The notes under the pieces were generated by a model that searched no databases, was not told the origin of the DNA, and worked only from the letters and a program-made list of their open reading frames with translations. The translations under genes and the position numbers were made by a program. Of a stretch of DNA of 64,000 bases, positions 50,120 through 60,175 are shown one piece after another; the stretch's first letter is position 1; each line of letters starts with the position of its first letter. The DNA comes from Symbiopectobacterium purcellii (lineage in GTDB: Bacteria; Pseudomonadota; Gammaproteobacteria; Enterobacterales; Enterobacteriaceae), in assembly GCF_019797845.1 (NCBI RefSeq), contig NZ_CP081864.1:3224001-3288000 (forward strand), read 5' to 3'.

Positions 50120-52093
50120 CTACCGAGGCCACTGAGCCAATTGCCGGGCCATTGCGTCTACCACAGGCGTCCACTGCCCCTGCTGCGGTTGGCGAAACAG
50201 CGTGACCGAGGGATACCAGGGCGAGTCATCACGTGCCAGTAACCAGCGCCATTCCGGCTCGTAGGGGAGCATCACCCAGGTGGGGCGACCCAACGCACCG
50301 GCCAGATGTACCGGGGAAGAATCCACCGAAATCAACAGATCGATGACGCACAGGATCGCCGCGGTATCATCAAAATCGGTGATGTCATCACTCAACGACA
50401 GCAAATTGATATCCGCGGGCGGTGCATCGGCTTGTGATGCCGCGGTGCCTTTTTGTAGGGCAAGAAAACTGACACCGGGCTGTGCCAACGGCGCAAGATC
50501 GTTCAGGGTCATCGAGCGATTTTTATCATTGTTGTGTTCCGGTCGTCCCGCCCAGACTAGCCCCACTAACGGACGCGGTAAATGTGCCAGACGCTGTTGC
50601 CAGAACTCGACGCGCAGGGGATCGGCAAACAAATAAGGCACCGTACCGGGCAAATCCGCCAGTTGCAGACCCAGCGCCATCGGCAGGCTCATCAGTTCAC
50701 AATGATAATCAAAGGGCGGGGGTAAACTTCCACGCACAACGATCTCATCCCAGCCGGCACAGCGGCGTGCCAGTGCCAGACAATCGCTGTTCACTTGCAA
50801 AATAATGCGCGCGCCGCTGCGTTCACGCGCCGTTTGCACCAGACGTAAAAATTGAAAGGTATCGCCGAAGCCCTGTTCATCATGAATCAGCAAGCGTTTA
50901 CCCGCCAGCGTCTGCCCCTCCCAACGCGGTTTCTGCACATGACGGCACACTTTAGCCGTGTGCTCCATCTGGTAGCGAAAACGGTATTCACGCCAGCCGT
51001 GGGTAAAATCGCCAGTGACTAACAGCAGTGAAGCTAGATCGAAACGTGCTGTCATCTCACCGGGTCGAACCCGCACCAACATGGCCATAATGCGCAACGC
51101 GGGTTCCATTTTTAACTGAGCGCGCAGCGCCCGCGCCAGCAGATGCCACAGCGTCGGCGGCCCGTTGCCGTTAGCCAGCGTTTGCGTCAGCAAGGCTTCC
51201 ACCTCGGCATGGCGACCTTCGGCAGAAAGAGAGAGCACTTGCTGATGACAGGCAGCAATCACCTCGACGGACAGCGCCGTGCCGGACGTCGCGCCCTGCG
51301 CGTTAACCCTGTCCGGTGCAAAGGCGCGTAATGCATCCAGCCAGCGGCTAGCCTCTTGCGGCCGTTGGCGTACTCTCGCCAGATCGGCAAGGTTAAGATA
51401 GGCTTCTGCGCAGCGTGGATCGAGGGCTATCGCCCGCTCCGCTAACTCGGCAGCGCGATCTAGATGGCCGAGTTCGCGCAACAGCGACGATTGGTTGATG
51501 CAGGCTTGAACAAACTGAGGGTCGCGCATCAGCGCCTGCTGGTAATGATGCAATGCTTGCTGACTCTGCCCTAAACGGCGCAGTGTGTTCGCCAGATTAT
51601 TGTGGGCGTGTGGATTGACGGGGCGATCAGCCAGCACCTTACGCAGACAGGATTCGCTGAAAGTCAGCTTGCCACACTCTTGCGCGATGATACCCAGGTT
51701 GTTCCACGCATCCATCAGTTGTGGATCGGCAGCGACGGCCTTGCGCGCCGACTGCTCAGCGTCTTTTAACTGCCCCTTTTGGCGATACATTTCTGCCAGA
51801 TTGCTGTGAAACAGCGCAGGTGCTTGGGGCGAGCGGGTCGCCGCCTCTAAGTAGGTCACCGCGCGTTCCTGAAAACCATAGGCATGGGCCATAACGCCGA
51901 GCAGATGCATGGCCCCCGGTTGCTGAGGGACGACACGCAAAATGCGCAGACAGAGTTGCTCTGCCTGCGCCGCTTGACCAGCCCGCCAGTGTGCATACGC
52001 GCGCCGCAGTGCCGTTTCTACGGTAAGCGGTGCCACTGGATGAGTCGGATTAAGCACAAAATCTCCCTGATGCCAGCGAATCAACTGAAACAA
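50120..52093 (-). CDS. TPR protein with OGT/GT9-like glycosyltransferase domain
   Basis: The 657-residue protein has an N-terminal TPR superhelix (about 25-330; ALFHSNLAEMYRQKGQLKDAEQSARK, DAWNNLGIIAQECGKLTFSE, AHNNLANTLRRLGQSQQALHHY) and a C-terminal glycosyltransferase-like domain (about 400-657). That domain has LLIHDEQGFGDTFQFLRLVQ, GLVWAGRPEHNNDKNRSM and a sugar-nucleotide-site-like LISVDSSPVHLAGALGRPTWVMLP. Such proteins include bacterial O-linked protein glycosyltransferases of the SPINDLY/OGT-like group, though heptosyltransferase-type lipopolysaccharide enzymes share the C-terminal fold. Co-location with the autotransporter and a lipoprotein hydrolase suggests a surface-protein modification function. 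That link is inference. Confidence 0.75.
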   Translation of the reverse strand: MFQLIRWHQGDFVLNPTHPVAPLTVETALRRAYAHWRAGQAAQAEQLCLRILRVVPQQPGAMHLLGVMAHAYGFQERAVTYLEAATRSPQAPALFHSNLAEMYRQKGQLKDAEQSARKAVAADPQLMDAWNNLGIIAQECGKLTFSESCLRKVLADRPVNPHAHNNLANTLRRLGQSQQALHHYQQALMRDPQFVQACINQSSLLRELGHLDRAAELAERAIALDPRCAEAYLNLADLARVRQRPQEASRWLDALRAFAPDRVNAQGATSGTALSVEVIAACHQQVLSLSAEGRHAEVEALLTQTLANGNGPPTLWHLLARALRAQLKMEPALRIMAMLVRVRPGEMTARFDLASLLLVTGDFTHGWREYRFRYQMEHTAKVCRHVQKPRWEGQTLAGKRLLIHDEQGFGDTFQFLRLVQTARERSGARIILQVNSDCLALARRCAGWDEIVVRGSLPPPFDYHCELMSLPMALGLQLADLPGTVPYLFADPLRVEFWQQRLAHLPRPLVGLVWAGRPEHNNDKNRSMTLNDLAPLAQPGVSFLALQKGTAASQADAPPADINLLSLSDDITDFDDTAAILCVIDLLISVDSSPVHLAGALGRPTWVMLPYEPEWRWLLARDDSPWYPSVTLFRQPQQGQWTPVVDAMARQLAQWPR

Positions 52094-52131
52094 TGCGCCA
52101 GCAGCATGACTACACCGCTGGCGCAGGGGAA

Positions 52132-55024
52132 TCAGAACTGCCAGCGCAGTTGCAGATTACCGGTGTGACTTTGATAGTGTCGGGCCGCTTCGCCGGTATA
52201 TTTTATCGTCACGCTGAGGTCACGCGAGCCCACGAGAGAACCCCCCGCAGAGAACACGCCAGTATCCACAATCGGTTTCGAACCGCGTGCCACAAAGGAA
52301 CTCGCACCGGTGCTGTCGGCAGAGAAACTGGCTACCGATTGCAGCACATCATCATGGTATTCGTGACGCCATCCACCCTGGATAAATGGCTGGATTTCAC
52401 CGTCTGACATTTTGAAGCGGTGATCCAACTTCAACGCCAGGTCACTTTTGAGCGAGGTCACCATGGTATCGTCAACCCGCAATCCCGCACCGTTGCCACC
52501 CGCTTCGGTGTAACCGTCCTGCCCCAGTTTGCTGTAGGTTAAGGCAGCGATCGGTGTCAGTCGCGTCCGCAGGGTTCCCATCGAGAGCGGATACCCCACC
52601 AGACCGGAGGCAATGAACTGGTTGCCTTTGAATGTGGCCGTGGTATTACCGTTAAATCCGGTGAAATCAAGCTGACGCTTGGTACCGTAATGGTGGAAGA
52701 TCCCGCCAGTCGTCAAGTTGACGTACCAAGGGTCACCCTCATAGTTGGCATAGCCAAACACGCCGTAAGATTTGACATGGGCCGAACTGCCCAGATTATC
52801 GCCGCTGCTGTTCACCATGGTGGTGGTGTAGCTGCCTAACCCCCCCCAGACGCCAATTATCGTTGACCTCACCATCGCCCCCTAACATCACGCCAACAAA
52901 GTGTCCGTCGTAACCCGCGATATCCCCTTGCTGACCGCGGTTGACCTTACCGCCAAAGCCCTGTCCCCAGGCTACCGGACCGTCATCATTTTCCCCGGTC
53001 GAAATACCGCTGCCTGCACCTGCCAGACGGATGGCTTCACCGCGCTGCGCCAATACGTCCAGGACTGACATGGCGGGCAGTGCTGCCGCCTGTGCCGAGG
53101 CAGAAGCGATCGCCGCCGGGCTCAGTTGCGCCCCCGCACGGTTGGCTTCTGCCGTATTGCCTACCGCAGCACCGGCGTTAAACAGATTGAGCAGTGACGA
53201 CTCCGTGCCGCCATAGTTAAACAGGCCATTCAACGCAGAGACGGCATTTGACGTCGTGGCATATCCGATCGGCTTGTAATCGCCATTGCAATCACCGAGC
53301 GTCACCACCAGATCGCTGGTATTACCGTGCGTAACCGTATTGCCCGTCAGCAACCCGGTGTAATCCTCAGCCCAGTAATCCAGCTTGTCGGCGTTGTAAT
53401 CCGTACCCTCGCTGTTTGCCCGAATCACCACGTAGCGCTGCCCTTGAGCAAACGCATATTGGCCGTTGCCCATTAGCCCCACGTTAGATCCGCTGGTGAT
53501 ATTGGCACTGCCTGATACGACCAGGCGGCCATACCCGTTGTAGGAGTTAATGTCACCGTTGGTGGCAAGGTAGTTATTGACGCCAAACAGCAGGCTGGCA
53601 CCACAGCCCTGTTGATAGTCGCCGTCGATCGTGAGCACATTGTTGACCATCAGCTGAGCGGAGCCGTTCACCAGTTGGCCTTCCCCCAGAATGACATTGT
53701 CATTAAGCACTGTGCTGCCCGTGACAAAAGTCAGGTCGCCGGCTGCAATGGAAATGGTGCCGATACTGCCTTTTTCATAGCCAGTCAACGTACCGACGTC
53801 TTCATCTTTGCCACCAAAGAAGGTCAGGCCGCTGGTGGAGTAGATATTTCCTGCAATAACCCCATCATTATAAATCGACCCGATACTTCCGCCATCAATG
53901 GAAAGCGCGGCTAACTCACCGCCGATAATGCCTTCATTACTGAGCGATCCAAGGGTACCGCCGTTATAAATACCCATAGCGATATTGGTATCGATAGAGC
54001 CAGAGTTGAAGAATGTCCCAACATAGGAGCCGCCTTCCACCACCAGACCATCCTCGGCGTCAATCAGCCCGCTGTTATTAATCGCGGCGATCGTACTGAC
54101 GGCATTTTCTGGATTACCAAATGCACCGATGCCCAGGTTGGCACTCAGGGTACCCGAGTTGAAGAAGGTGCCGACATACCCACCACCCGCCACAATCAGA
54201 CCGTCATCAGCATCAATAAGGCCGGTGTTGGAAATCGAGCCTATCGAACTGACCTGTTCGACATTTTCACCAAACACGCCAATACCTAAGCCTGCATCGA
54301 TGGTGCCGCCGTTGATTAATGACGATACGTTGGCATCATTATCCAGAACAATGCCCGCATCACCGGTAATCAATCCGGTGTTACTAATGGAATAGATACT
54401 GGAACTGTTGAGCAGGAGAGCGGCATCGTTATCAGAGGAAATCGTACCCGAGTTAACCAGTTCATACAGCATGGAATCCTTTTCCAGCACCACGCCTTGG
54501 TCACCACTGATCTCACCGGAGTTCTCGAAAGAACACAGGTTACTGGCGCTGATTAAAACGGCCGTATCTTCATCACCCTCGATATATCCCGAGTTGTTGA
54601 ATTCACCCAGAAAGCTGTTGTTCTCGAGGTAAACACCCTTATGTCCCGAGATGGTACCGGTGTTAAACAGCGAATCAATGTTACCCGCATCACTCCAAAG
54701 GCCGGTATTGTCGCTGGCAGAAATTAAACCGGAGTTGGTTATCGGACCGATCGACCCGGTGTTGTAAATCCCATCATTGCCTGTGATAACACCAGCATTG
54801 CTGAGCGAGCCAATGGTCGACGTATTGGTAATGCCAAAATCGGTTCCGGTGAGGGTACCGGTATTGGTGATGCTCAGATAATCCTGTGCTGTTGTAATGC
54901 TCAGACCACCTTGGCTGGTGGAAACATCTATCGATGCAGCGGAGGATGGGTAAGTAGAAAGAACACCTAGTACGGCACTTACTGCCACCACCAACGGTTT
55001 GACTTTGAATGACGAAGACCTCAT
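52132..55024 (-). pseudogene. Autotransporter, frameshifted at a G8 tract (possible phase-OFF allele)
   Basis: A type V secreted surface protein of about 960 residues if in frame. It has a signal peptide (MRSSSFKVKPLVVAVSAVLGVLSTYPSSAA) and a passenger of about 600 residues built from beta-helix repeats (...SNTGLI-, ...NSGTL-). The N-terminal part of the beta-barrel is in the first frame, up to GEVNDNWRLGG. The rest of the barrel continues in another frame (GLGSYTTTMVNSSGDN... ending LQLRWQF with the terminal Phe typical of barrels). The break falls exactly in a run of eight G at 52840-52847; seven G would restore WRLGGLGSYTTT. The start is ATG at 55024 behind GGGAGAAG. Either an inactivating mutation or slipped-strand phase variation. 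Confidence 0.85.
54003..54242 (-). repeat. 51-residue repeats in the autotransporter passenger
   Basis: Two tandem units 153 bases apart encode GLIDADDGLIVAGGGYVGTFFNSG and GLIDAEDGLVVEGGSYVGTFFNSG within the same wider block. Shorter SNTGxI/NSGxI motifs recur on both sides. The repeats form rungs of the beta-helix and are a likely place for copy-number change. Confidence 0.7.
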
Positions 55025-55338
55025 CCGGCACTTCTCCCAAAATAATATAACTAATTGATATTTAATCAATCCTCTGATATCGATAGCCTTTTAATTAATA
55101 ACGATGAATAAAAATGATTTACCGTTATTAATTAGAAGCAACCTTCATGGAAAAAACGCGTTTGCGATAAGAACTGTCTCAAAGGGTAGACGGGGCGTGG
55201 GAGAAAACTTTCATATTCTGATTCTTGCGCTGAGCGCGCACGGGCTTGGATATCAGAGGGTTACGCGAAGATAGTGAGGAAAAGCGGTAAAAAAAACGCC
55301 AGCCCAAAGGCTGGCGTTAACTTACAGGTTACTGGCGA
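55025..55338. other. Region between the autotransporter and glyA
   Basis: No gene. The side next to the autotransporter start is very AT-rich and has a perfect 12-base inverted repeat (taattaataacg, 55092-55103, and cgttattaatta, 55123-55134), a candidate operator about 70-110 bases before the start codon. The glyA terminator lies at the other end. Confidence 0.5.
55290..55318 (-). terminator. Terminator after glyA
   Basis: On the minus strand aacgccagcc-tttg-ggctggcgtt followed by TTTTTTTACC, 20 bases past the glyA stop. Confidence 0.9.
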
Positions 55339-56592
55339 TCAGGCATAAACCGGGAAACGCTCGCAAATAGCGAGGACTTTTTGTTTCACGCGTTCAATGG
55401 TCGCTTCGTCATTGATGTTATCCAATACGTCACAGATCCAGCCTGCCAGCTCACGCACTTCTGCTTCCTTGAAGCCACGACGGGTTGCCGCTGGCGTACC
55501 GATACGGATACCGGAAGTCACAAACGGGCTCTTCGGATCGTTCGGCACACTGTTTTTGTTAACGGTAATGTTAGCGCGACCCAGAGCGGCATCGGCTTCT
55601 TTACCGGTCAGGTCTTTGCTGACCAGATCGAGCAGGAACAAGTGGTTACTGGTGCCACCGGAAACCACGTTGAAACCGCGCGTCAGGAACACCTCAACCA
55701 TGGCCTTGGCATTCTTCGCTACTTGCTGCTGGTAAACTTTGAACTCAGGTTCCATCGCTTCTTTCAGTGCGACCGCTTTACCGGCGATAACGTGCATCAA
55801 CGGGCCACCCTGACCGCCAGGGAAGACAGCCGAGTTCAGTTTTTTATACAGATCTTCATCACCGCCCTTGGCCAGAATCAGGCCGCCGCGCGGACCCGCC
55901 AGCGTTTTATGGGTCGTGGTGGTGACGATATGCGCATGGGGAACCGGGTTAGGGTAAACATCAGCCGCGACCAGACCCGCAACGTGCGCCATATCCACAA
56001 ACAGATAAGCACCAATGCTGTCAGCAATTTCACGCATTTTCGCCCAGTCAACCACGCCAGAGTAAGCAGAGAAGCCGCCTACGATCATTTTCGGTTTGTG
56101 GGTTTGTGCCAGTTCAGCCATTTCTTGGTAATCGATTTTACCGCTTTCATCGATGCCGTAAGGAATCACTTTATACAGTTTGCCAGACAGGTTAACCGGA
56201 GAGCCGTGGGTCAGGTGGCCGCCGTGAGCCAGGTTCATCCCCAGGATGGTATCACCCGGTTGCAGCAGTGCGGTATACACGGCAAAGTTGGCCTGAGAAC
56301 CGGAGTGCGGTTGCACGTTAGCATAGTCAGCACCGAACAGCGCTTTAGCGCGGTCAATCGCCAGTTGCTCTACGATGTCAACGTATTCACAGCCGCCGTA
56401 GTAACGTTTGCCGGGATATCCTTCGGCATATTTGTTGGTTAACTGAGACCCTTGAGCCTGCATAACACGTGGGCTGGTGTAGTTTTCTGACGCTATCAGT
56501 TCAATATGCTCTTCCTGACGCACCACTTCTTGCTGCATCGCGTGCCACAGTTCGGCATCGTAATCGGCAATGTTCATTTCACGCTTTAACAT
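55339..56592 (-). CDS. glyA: Serine hydroxymethyltransferase
   Basis: The 417-residue PLP enzyme interconverts serine and glycine and makes methylene-tetrahydrofolate. The PLP lysine lies in [15 protein letters not shown] near residue 229. Folate/serine-site segments [15 protein letters not shown] and [14 protein letters not shown] are intact. The start is ATG at 56592 ([12 protein letters not shown]), the E. coli start; two codons upstream are also open. A PurR-like site lies upstream, and the gene is divergent from hmp. Confidence 0.98.
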   Translation of the reverse strand: MLKREMNIADYDAELWHAMQQEVVRQEEHIELIASENYTSPRVMQAQGSQLTNKYAEGYPGKRYYGGCEYVDIVEQLAIDRAKALFGADYANVQPHSGSQANFAVYTALLQPGDTILGMNLAHGGHLTHGSPVNLSGKLYKVIPYGIDESGKIDYQEMAELAQTHKPKMIVGGFSAYSGVVDWAKMREIADSIGAYLFVDMAHVAGLVAADVYPNPVPHAHIVTTTTHKTLAGPRGGLILAKGGDEDLYKKLNSAVFPGGQGGPLMHVIAGKAVALKEAMEPEFKVYQQQVAKNAKAMVEVFLTRGFNVVSGGTSNHLFLLDLVSKDLTGKEADAALGRANITVNKNSVPNDPKSPFVTSGIRIGTPAATRRGFKEAEVRELAGWICDVLDNINDEATIERVKQKVLAICERFPVYA

Positions 56593-56705
56593 CCGCATCT
56601 CCTGACTCAGCTAACTATATGTACAGTAAAAATGCCCGCAACGGGTATTGGCCTATAGTGTAAACCGTTTATCCCCTTGCATGATAGGGCTTGACAGAGG
56701 TTTTT

Positions 56706-56721
56706 ACGCAAACGATTAGCT
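56706..56721 (-). promoter_or_regulatory. PurR-like operator for glyA
   Basis: ACGCAAACGATTAGCT on the plus strand matches about 12 of 14 defined PurR consensus positions. It is 114 bases upstream of the glyA start, like the known PurR control of E. coli glyA. Confidence 0.65.
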
Positions 56722-56873
56722 CCAAGCAGCACAAGGCTTAGCGGCCTAATGACTTCGTACGCTGGCAAGGGAGTTTTCTTCATCTGCATCCTGCACTTTC
56801 TTCATTTTGTGTGTCCATCGACACAATAAACACCAACACCAAGCAGGGATTTACAACGCGACAACGCTCGAAT

Positions 56874-56896
56874 AAGATGCATTAAAAATACATCTT
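56874..56896 (+). promoter_or_regulatory. NsrR-type palindrome before hmp
   Basis: The 23-base site has arms AAGATGCATTA and AAATACATCTT around one base, matching the AAGATGCATTT-N-AAATGCATCTT NsrR consensus. It ends 21 bases before the hmp ATG and would let nitric oxide derepress the gene. Confidence 0.85.
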
Positions 56897-56917
56897 ATAA
56901 AGCCACTTGGAGTCACC

Positions 56918-58108
56918 ATGCTAGACGCAAAAACCATCGCTACCGTAAAATCAACCCTGCCCTTGCTGACAAAAACCGGCCCGGCACTGACCGCCCATTT
57001 TTATCAGCGCATGTTCAGCCACAATCCTGAACTGAAAGACATCTTCAACATGAGTAATCAGCGCAATGGCGATCAGCGAGAAGCCTTATTCAACGCTATC
57101 TGCGCCTATGCGGCCAACATTGATAACCTCTCGTCACTACTGCCTGCGGTAGAGCGTATCGCACAGAAACATACCAGCTTCTCGATCCTGCCGGCGCAAT
57201 ATGGCATCGTTGGCAAGCATCTGCTGGCCACGCTGGACGAATTGTTTAGCCCCGGCGAGGAGATATTGGCGGCCTGGGGCAAAGCATATGGCGTATTGGC
57301 TGAGGTTTTTATTCAGCGTGAACGCGCCATTTATCAGGATGCGACTAACCAGCCCGGCGGTTGGGAAGGTACTCGCCCCTTTCGCATCGTGAACAAGCAG
57401 GCGCAGAGTGCGCTGATCGCCAGTTTCACGCTGGAACCTGTCGATGGCAAACCGGTGGTGGATTTTAAACCCGGCCAGTATTTGGCAGTCTACATCCGCC
57501 ACAACAGTCTCACTCATCAGGAGATTCGCCAATATTCCCTGACGCACGCCCCCAATGGTCGCACTTACCGTATTGCAGTCAAACGCGAGCAGCAGGGAAC
57601 CGTTTCCAGCTATCTTCATGACATTGCACAGGAAGGCGATATTATTTCACTGGCAGCGCCCCACGGAGATTTCTGTTTATCGGCCTCCCCTACCACGCCA
57701 GTCACGCTTATCTCTGCGGGCGTAGGGCAAACACCGTTACTCAGTATGCTGCACCAGTTAAAAGAGCAGACGCATGAGGCGGATATCCTGTGGTTGCACG
57801 CCGCTGACAACGGCGATGTGCATGCGTTTGGTGATGAGCTGGCGCAAATTAACCAGCAATGGCCCACATTGACGCGTTACGTCTGGTATCGCCAACCCGG
57901 TAAAAACGATCGCCCCGGTGAAGATTTTCACTATCAAGGCGTCATGCTGTTGGACAAACTGGCGTACCGCCTGACCAATTCCTGCATGCACTTTTATCTG
58001 TGCGGTCCGGTGGCCTTTATGCAATTCGTCGCGCAGCAACTCCTCGCCGTGGGCATTGCGCCCTCACAGTTACATTACGAATGCTTTGGCCCCCATAAAG
58101 TCGTGTGA
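56918..58108 (+). CDS. hmp: Flavohemoglobin (nitric oxide dioxygenase)
   Basis: The 396-residue cytoplasmic enzyme turns NO and O2 to nitrate. The globin domain (1-140) has the distal Tyr in HFYQRMF and the proximal haem His in [10 protein letters not shown] near residue 85. The FAD domain (about 150-260) has [12 protein letters not shown]. The NAD(P)H domain has [15 protein letters not shown] and ends CFGPHKVV. Length equals E. coli Hmp. An NsrR-like site and a 24-base leader precede it. Confidence 0.97.
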   Translation: MLDAKTIATVKSTLPLLTKTGPALTAHFYQRMFSHNPELKDIFNMSNQRNGDQREALFNAICAYAANIDNLSSLLPAVERIAQKHTSFSILPAQYGIVGKHLLATLDELFSPGEEILAAWGKAYGVLAEVFIQRERAIYQDATNQPGGWEGTRPFRIVNKQAQSALIASFTLEPVDGKPVVDFKPGQYLAVYIRHNSLTHQEIRQYSLTHAPNGRTYRIAVKREQQGTVSSYLHDIAQEGDIISLAAPHGDFCLSASPTTPVTLISAGVGQTPLLSMLHQLKEQTHEADILWLHAADNGDVHAFGDELAQINQQWPTLTRYVWYRQPGKNDRPGEDFHYQGVMLLDKLAYRLTNSCMHFYLCGPVAFMQFVAQQLLAVGIAPSQLHYECFGPHKVV

Positions 58109-58128
58109 TGCACTGACACGCAAGCCGC

Positions 58129-58156
58129 TACCGCGCGGGCAAACGCACGCGCGGTA
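58129..58156 (+). terminator. Hairpin after hmp
   Basis: A 9-bp perfect GC-rich stem taccgcgcg / cgcgcggta with a short AT tail, 20 bases past the hmp stop. Confidence 0.6.
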
Positions 58157-58243
58157 ATCTTATCCACGATCACAAATTTATGCTCCCACCCGATACGCTG
58201 ATGATAAAAAACGGTATCGATCACAAAAATCCGCCACGCCATA

Positions 58244-58263
58244 ATTAAAATAACGCTTCATTT
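58244..58263 (+). promoter_or_regulatory. KdgR-like site before paeY
   Basis: ATTAAAATAACGCTTCATTT resembles the KdgR operator consensus AATGAAACATTGTTTCATTT, with the right half best conserved. KdgR represses pectinolysis genes in Dickeya and Pectobacterium, so this would fit control of paeY-pemA. It lies about 180 bases before paeY. The assignment is tentative. Confidence 0.45.
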
Positions 58264-58441
58264 TAAAAAAACGCAGTTTTAGCTTCTTGATTTGCTCCGC
58301 GGCCTGTCTGCATCCCACTTTTTTGGCCGAACTGACAAGGAGTTTGTGTAAGAATCATTAGCACTGCGGCAAGCCTGTTGCACACCACCAAAACGAAGTC
58401 GTCTTTTTTACTACTTTTTGCTACAAGGGATGTATCTGACC

Positions 58442-60079
58442 ATGTCTACACGATTTTCTCACCGCATTACGCTCGCGCTGCTGATTAGCGCCTCCGTGGG
58501 CTATGCCCATGCACAAAAGAATGCCGCACCGGCTAGCGAAACGCTGCCCGCCACGGTGTTGGGAGAACACACCACGCTCGAAGGTATCGTTGCACACCGC
58601 GATGCGCGCCTGCCTGCCACCATTATTGTGCGCGACCAACAAGGGCACCGTCGCCAAACGCAAACGGATGAGCAGGGCCACTACCAGTTAGACGTGTCTG
58701 AATTAACGGCACCGCTGCGCCTGTCTGCGGTCGAGTCTGGCGGCAATAACTGTTTGCTGAACAATCAGGCGCGCGCCATCTGCCTGAGCGCGTTGCTGCC
58801 AACCGCCCAATCGGGTAAAGGCAACACCGCCAACATCAACCCGTTTACCGATCGCATCGCCTCCGACATGGCCGCGGCGGCAGGCTACATTGGCCCGCAG
58901 CAACTCTCCGATGACGCCGGTACGCCAGCGCTCTCGGCGGCAACCTGGAAACAGGCTAATGCGGTGTTTCATGCCGGCTTCGGTGCCGCGTTAAAACAGG
59001 CGGGCATCACTAACCCTGCACAATTTGATCCCCTGCACTACCCAGCAACGCAGCAAAAAGCCGTTCGCCAACTGGTTGAGGTGGTCAATCACAACCGCAA
59101 CTACCATAACGACAGCGGACAAGCGGGCCACACCGTACTGACGGACAGCGTGTTCCGACCGATCGTCGGGCTTAGCGCCGATGGCAGCTACGAAGGGCTG
59201 GATTACGGCTATGCCCGTCGTCAGTTGGATGAGATCAAAAAGGCCAAGACGCGCATCTTTATCGTTGGTGACTCCACCGCTGCCAACTACGAGAAATTGC
59301 GTTTCCCACGCATGGGCTGGGCACAGGTGTTTGAACAGCAATTCCGCCATGACGGAAGCGTCAAAGTGATCAACGGTGCCCGTGCTGGACGCAGCTCGCG
59401 CGATTTCTTCTATGAAGGCTGGTTCCGACAGATGCAGCCGCTGATGCAGCCCGGCGACTACATCTTCATTCAGATGGGCCATAACGATCAGAACTGTAAC
59501 GGTGCCAGAGCGGTACGCGGCGCAGCGGATGTCGGCAACCTGTGTACCTACCCGAACGACGCAGCAGGCAAGCGCCAATTCCCGCAGGGTAAACCTGACA
59601 TGTCATTCCAGAACGCGCTGGAACGCTATATCACCTATGCCCGCCAGCATCAGATGATCCCGGTGCTGTTAACGCCGACAACCCGCGTGAAAGATGCGCA
59701 AGGCAAAGATGGCACCCCGGCCGTTCACAGCCACTTTACCCGGCAAAATGCTGAAAACGGCTTTGCCTTTATCGGTGACTACAGCCAAACCATCAAAGAC
59801 ACCGCGAAAGCCAACAATGTCCCGTTGCTGGATGTTGAACCCGATACCATTGCACTGGCTAACCGGGATAACGGACATCACTGGAAACAGTACTGGCTGG
59901 TGATCGATCCGAAACGCTACCCGTACTACAAGGATCAGGCGGGCAGCACCAGCAAACCGGATACTACCCATTTCCAACAAAAAGGCGCGATTGCCGTGGC
60001 CGAGATCGTCGCAGACAGCATTCGCGCCGACGACACACTGCGCCCGCTGGCCGATGATCTGCTTAAGAAAAAACACTAA
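58442..60079 (+). CDS. paeY: Pectin acetylesterase PaeY-like, GDSL family
   Basis: A 545-residue exported esterase that removes acetyl groups from pectin. It begins with a signal peptide (ITLALLISASVGYAHA), then a carboxypeptidase-regulatory-like beta domain (about 45-100). The SGNH hydrolase domain has FIVGDSTAANYE (nucleophile Ser), NGARAGRSSRDF, MGHNDQN and the Asp/His in PDTTHF near the end. The start taken is ATG at 58442 (MSTRFSHRI). An ATG eight codons upstream is also possible. Adjacent to the methylesterase pemA as in the Dickeya paeY-pemA operon. Confidence 0.88.
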   Translation: MSTRFSHRITLALLISASVGYAHAQKNAAPASETLPATVLGEHTTLEGIVAHRDARLPATIIVRDQQGHRRQTQTDEQGHYQLDVSELTAPLRLSAVESGGNNCLLNNQARAICLSALLPTAQSGKGNTANINPFTDRIASDMAAAAGYIGPQQLSDDAGTPALSAATWKQANAVFHAGFGAALKQAGITNPAQFDPLHYPATQQKAVRQLVEVVNHNRNYHNDSGQAGHTVLTDSVFRPIVGLSADGSYEGLDYGYARRQLDEIKKAKTRIFIVGDSTAANYEKLRFPRMGWAQVFEQQFRHDGSVKVINGARAGRSSRDFFYEGWFRQMQPLMQPGDYIFIQMGHNDQNCNGARAVRGAADVGNLCTYPNDAAGKRQFPQGKPDMSFQNALERYITYARQHQMIPVLLTPTTRVKDAQGKDGTPAVHSHFTRQNAENGFAFIGDYSQTIKDTAKANNVPLLDVEPDTIALANRDNGHHWKQYWLVIDPKRYPYYKDQAGSTSKPDTTHFQQKGAIAVAEIVADSIRADDTLRPLADDLLKKKH

Positions 60080-60088
60080 GGCTTTACT

Positions 60089-60110
60089 CCCCTGAGCGTT
60101 TGCTCAGGGG
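60089..60110 (+). terminator. Hairpin between paeY and pemA
   Basis: A perfect 9-bp stem, cccctgagc / gctcagggg with a 4-base loop, ten bases after the paeY stop. A short T-run in CGCTTTCCC follows. It may attenuate pemA or stabilise the paeY message. Confidence 0.55.
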
Positions 60111-60175
60111 CGCTTTCCCATCGTGCGAACGGATGGGTTTTACCTCTCGGACACTACAGTTAAGGAATGATCGGT

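Larger units (their letters stand above)
56593..56917. other. Divergent control region glyA/hmp
   Basis: The 325 bases carry a PurR-like operator near glyA and an NsrR palindrome near hmp. No gene, tRNA or small-RNA-like structure was recognised between them. Confidence 0.5.
58109..58441. other. Region between hmp and paeY
   Basis: The 333 bases hold the hmp terminator hairpin at the left, a KdgR-like site near the middle, and AT-rich promoter-like DNA before paeY. No gene recognised. Confidence 0.5.

Noticed and set aside
52132..52875. A separate small beta-barrel gene
   Set aside because: Its first residues are an out-of-frame continuation of the upstream autotransporter, and the join falls in a G8 tract. 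It is the second half of the same gene.
55381..56442. 353-codon plus-strand frame opposite glyA
   Set aside because: It is antisense to an intact, highly conserved glyA and has no motif of its own.
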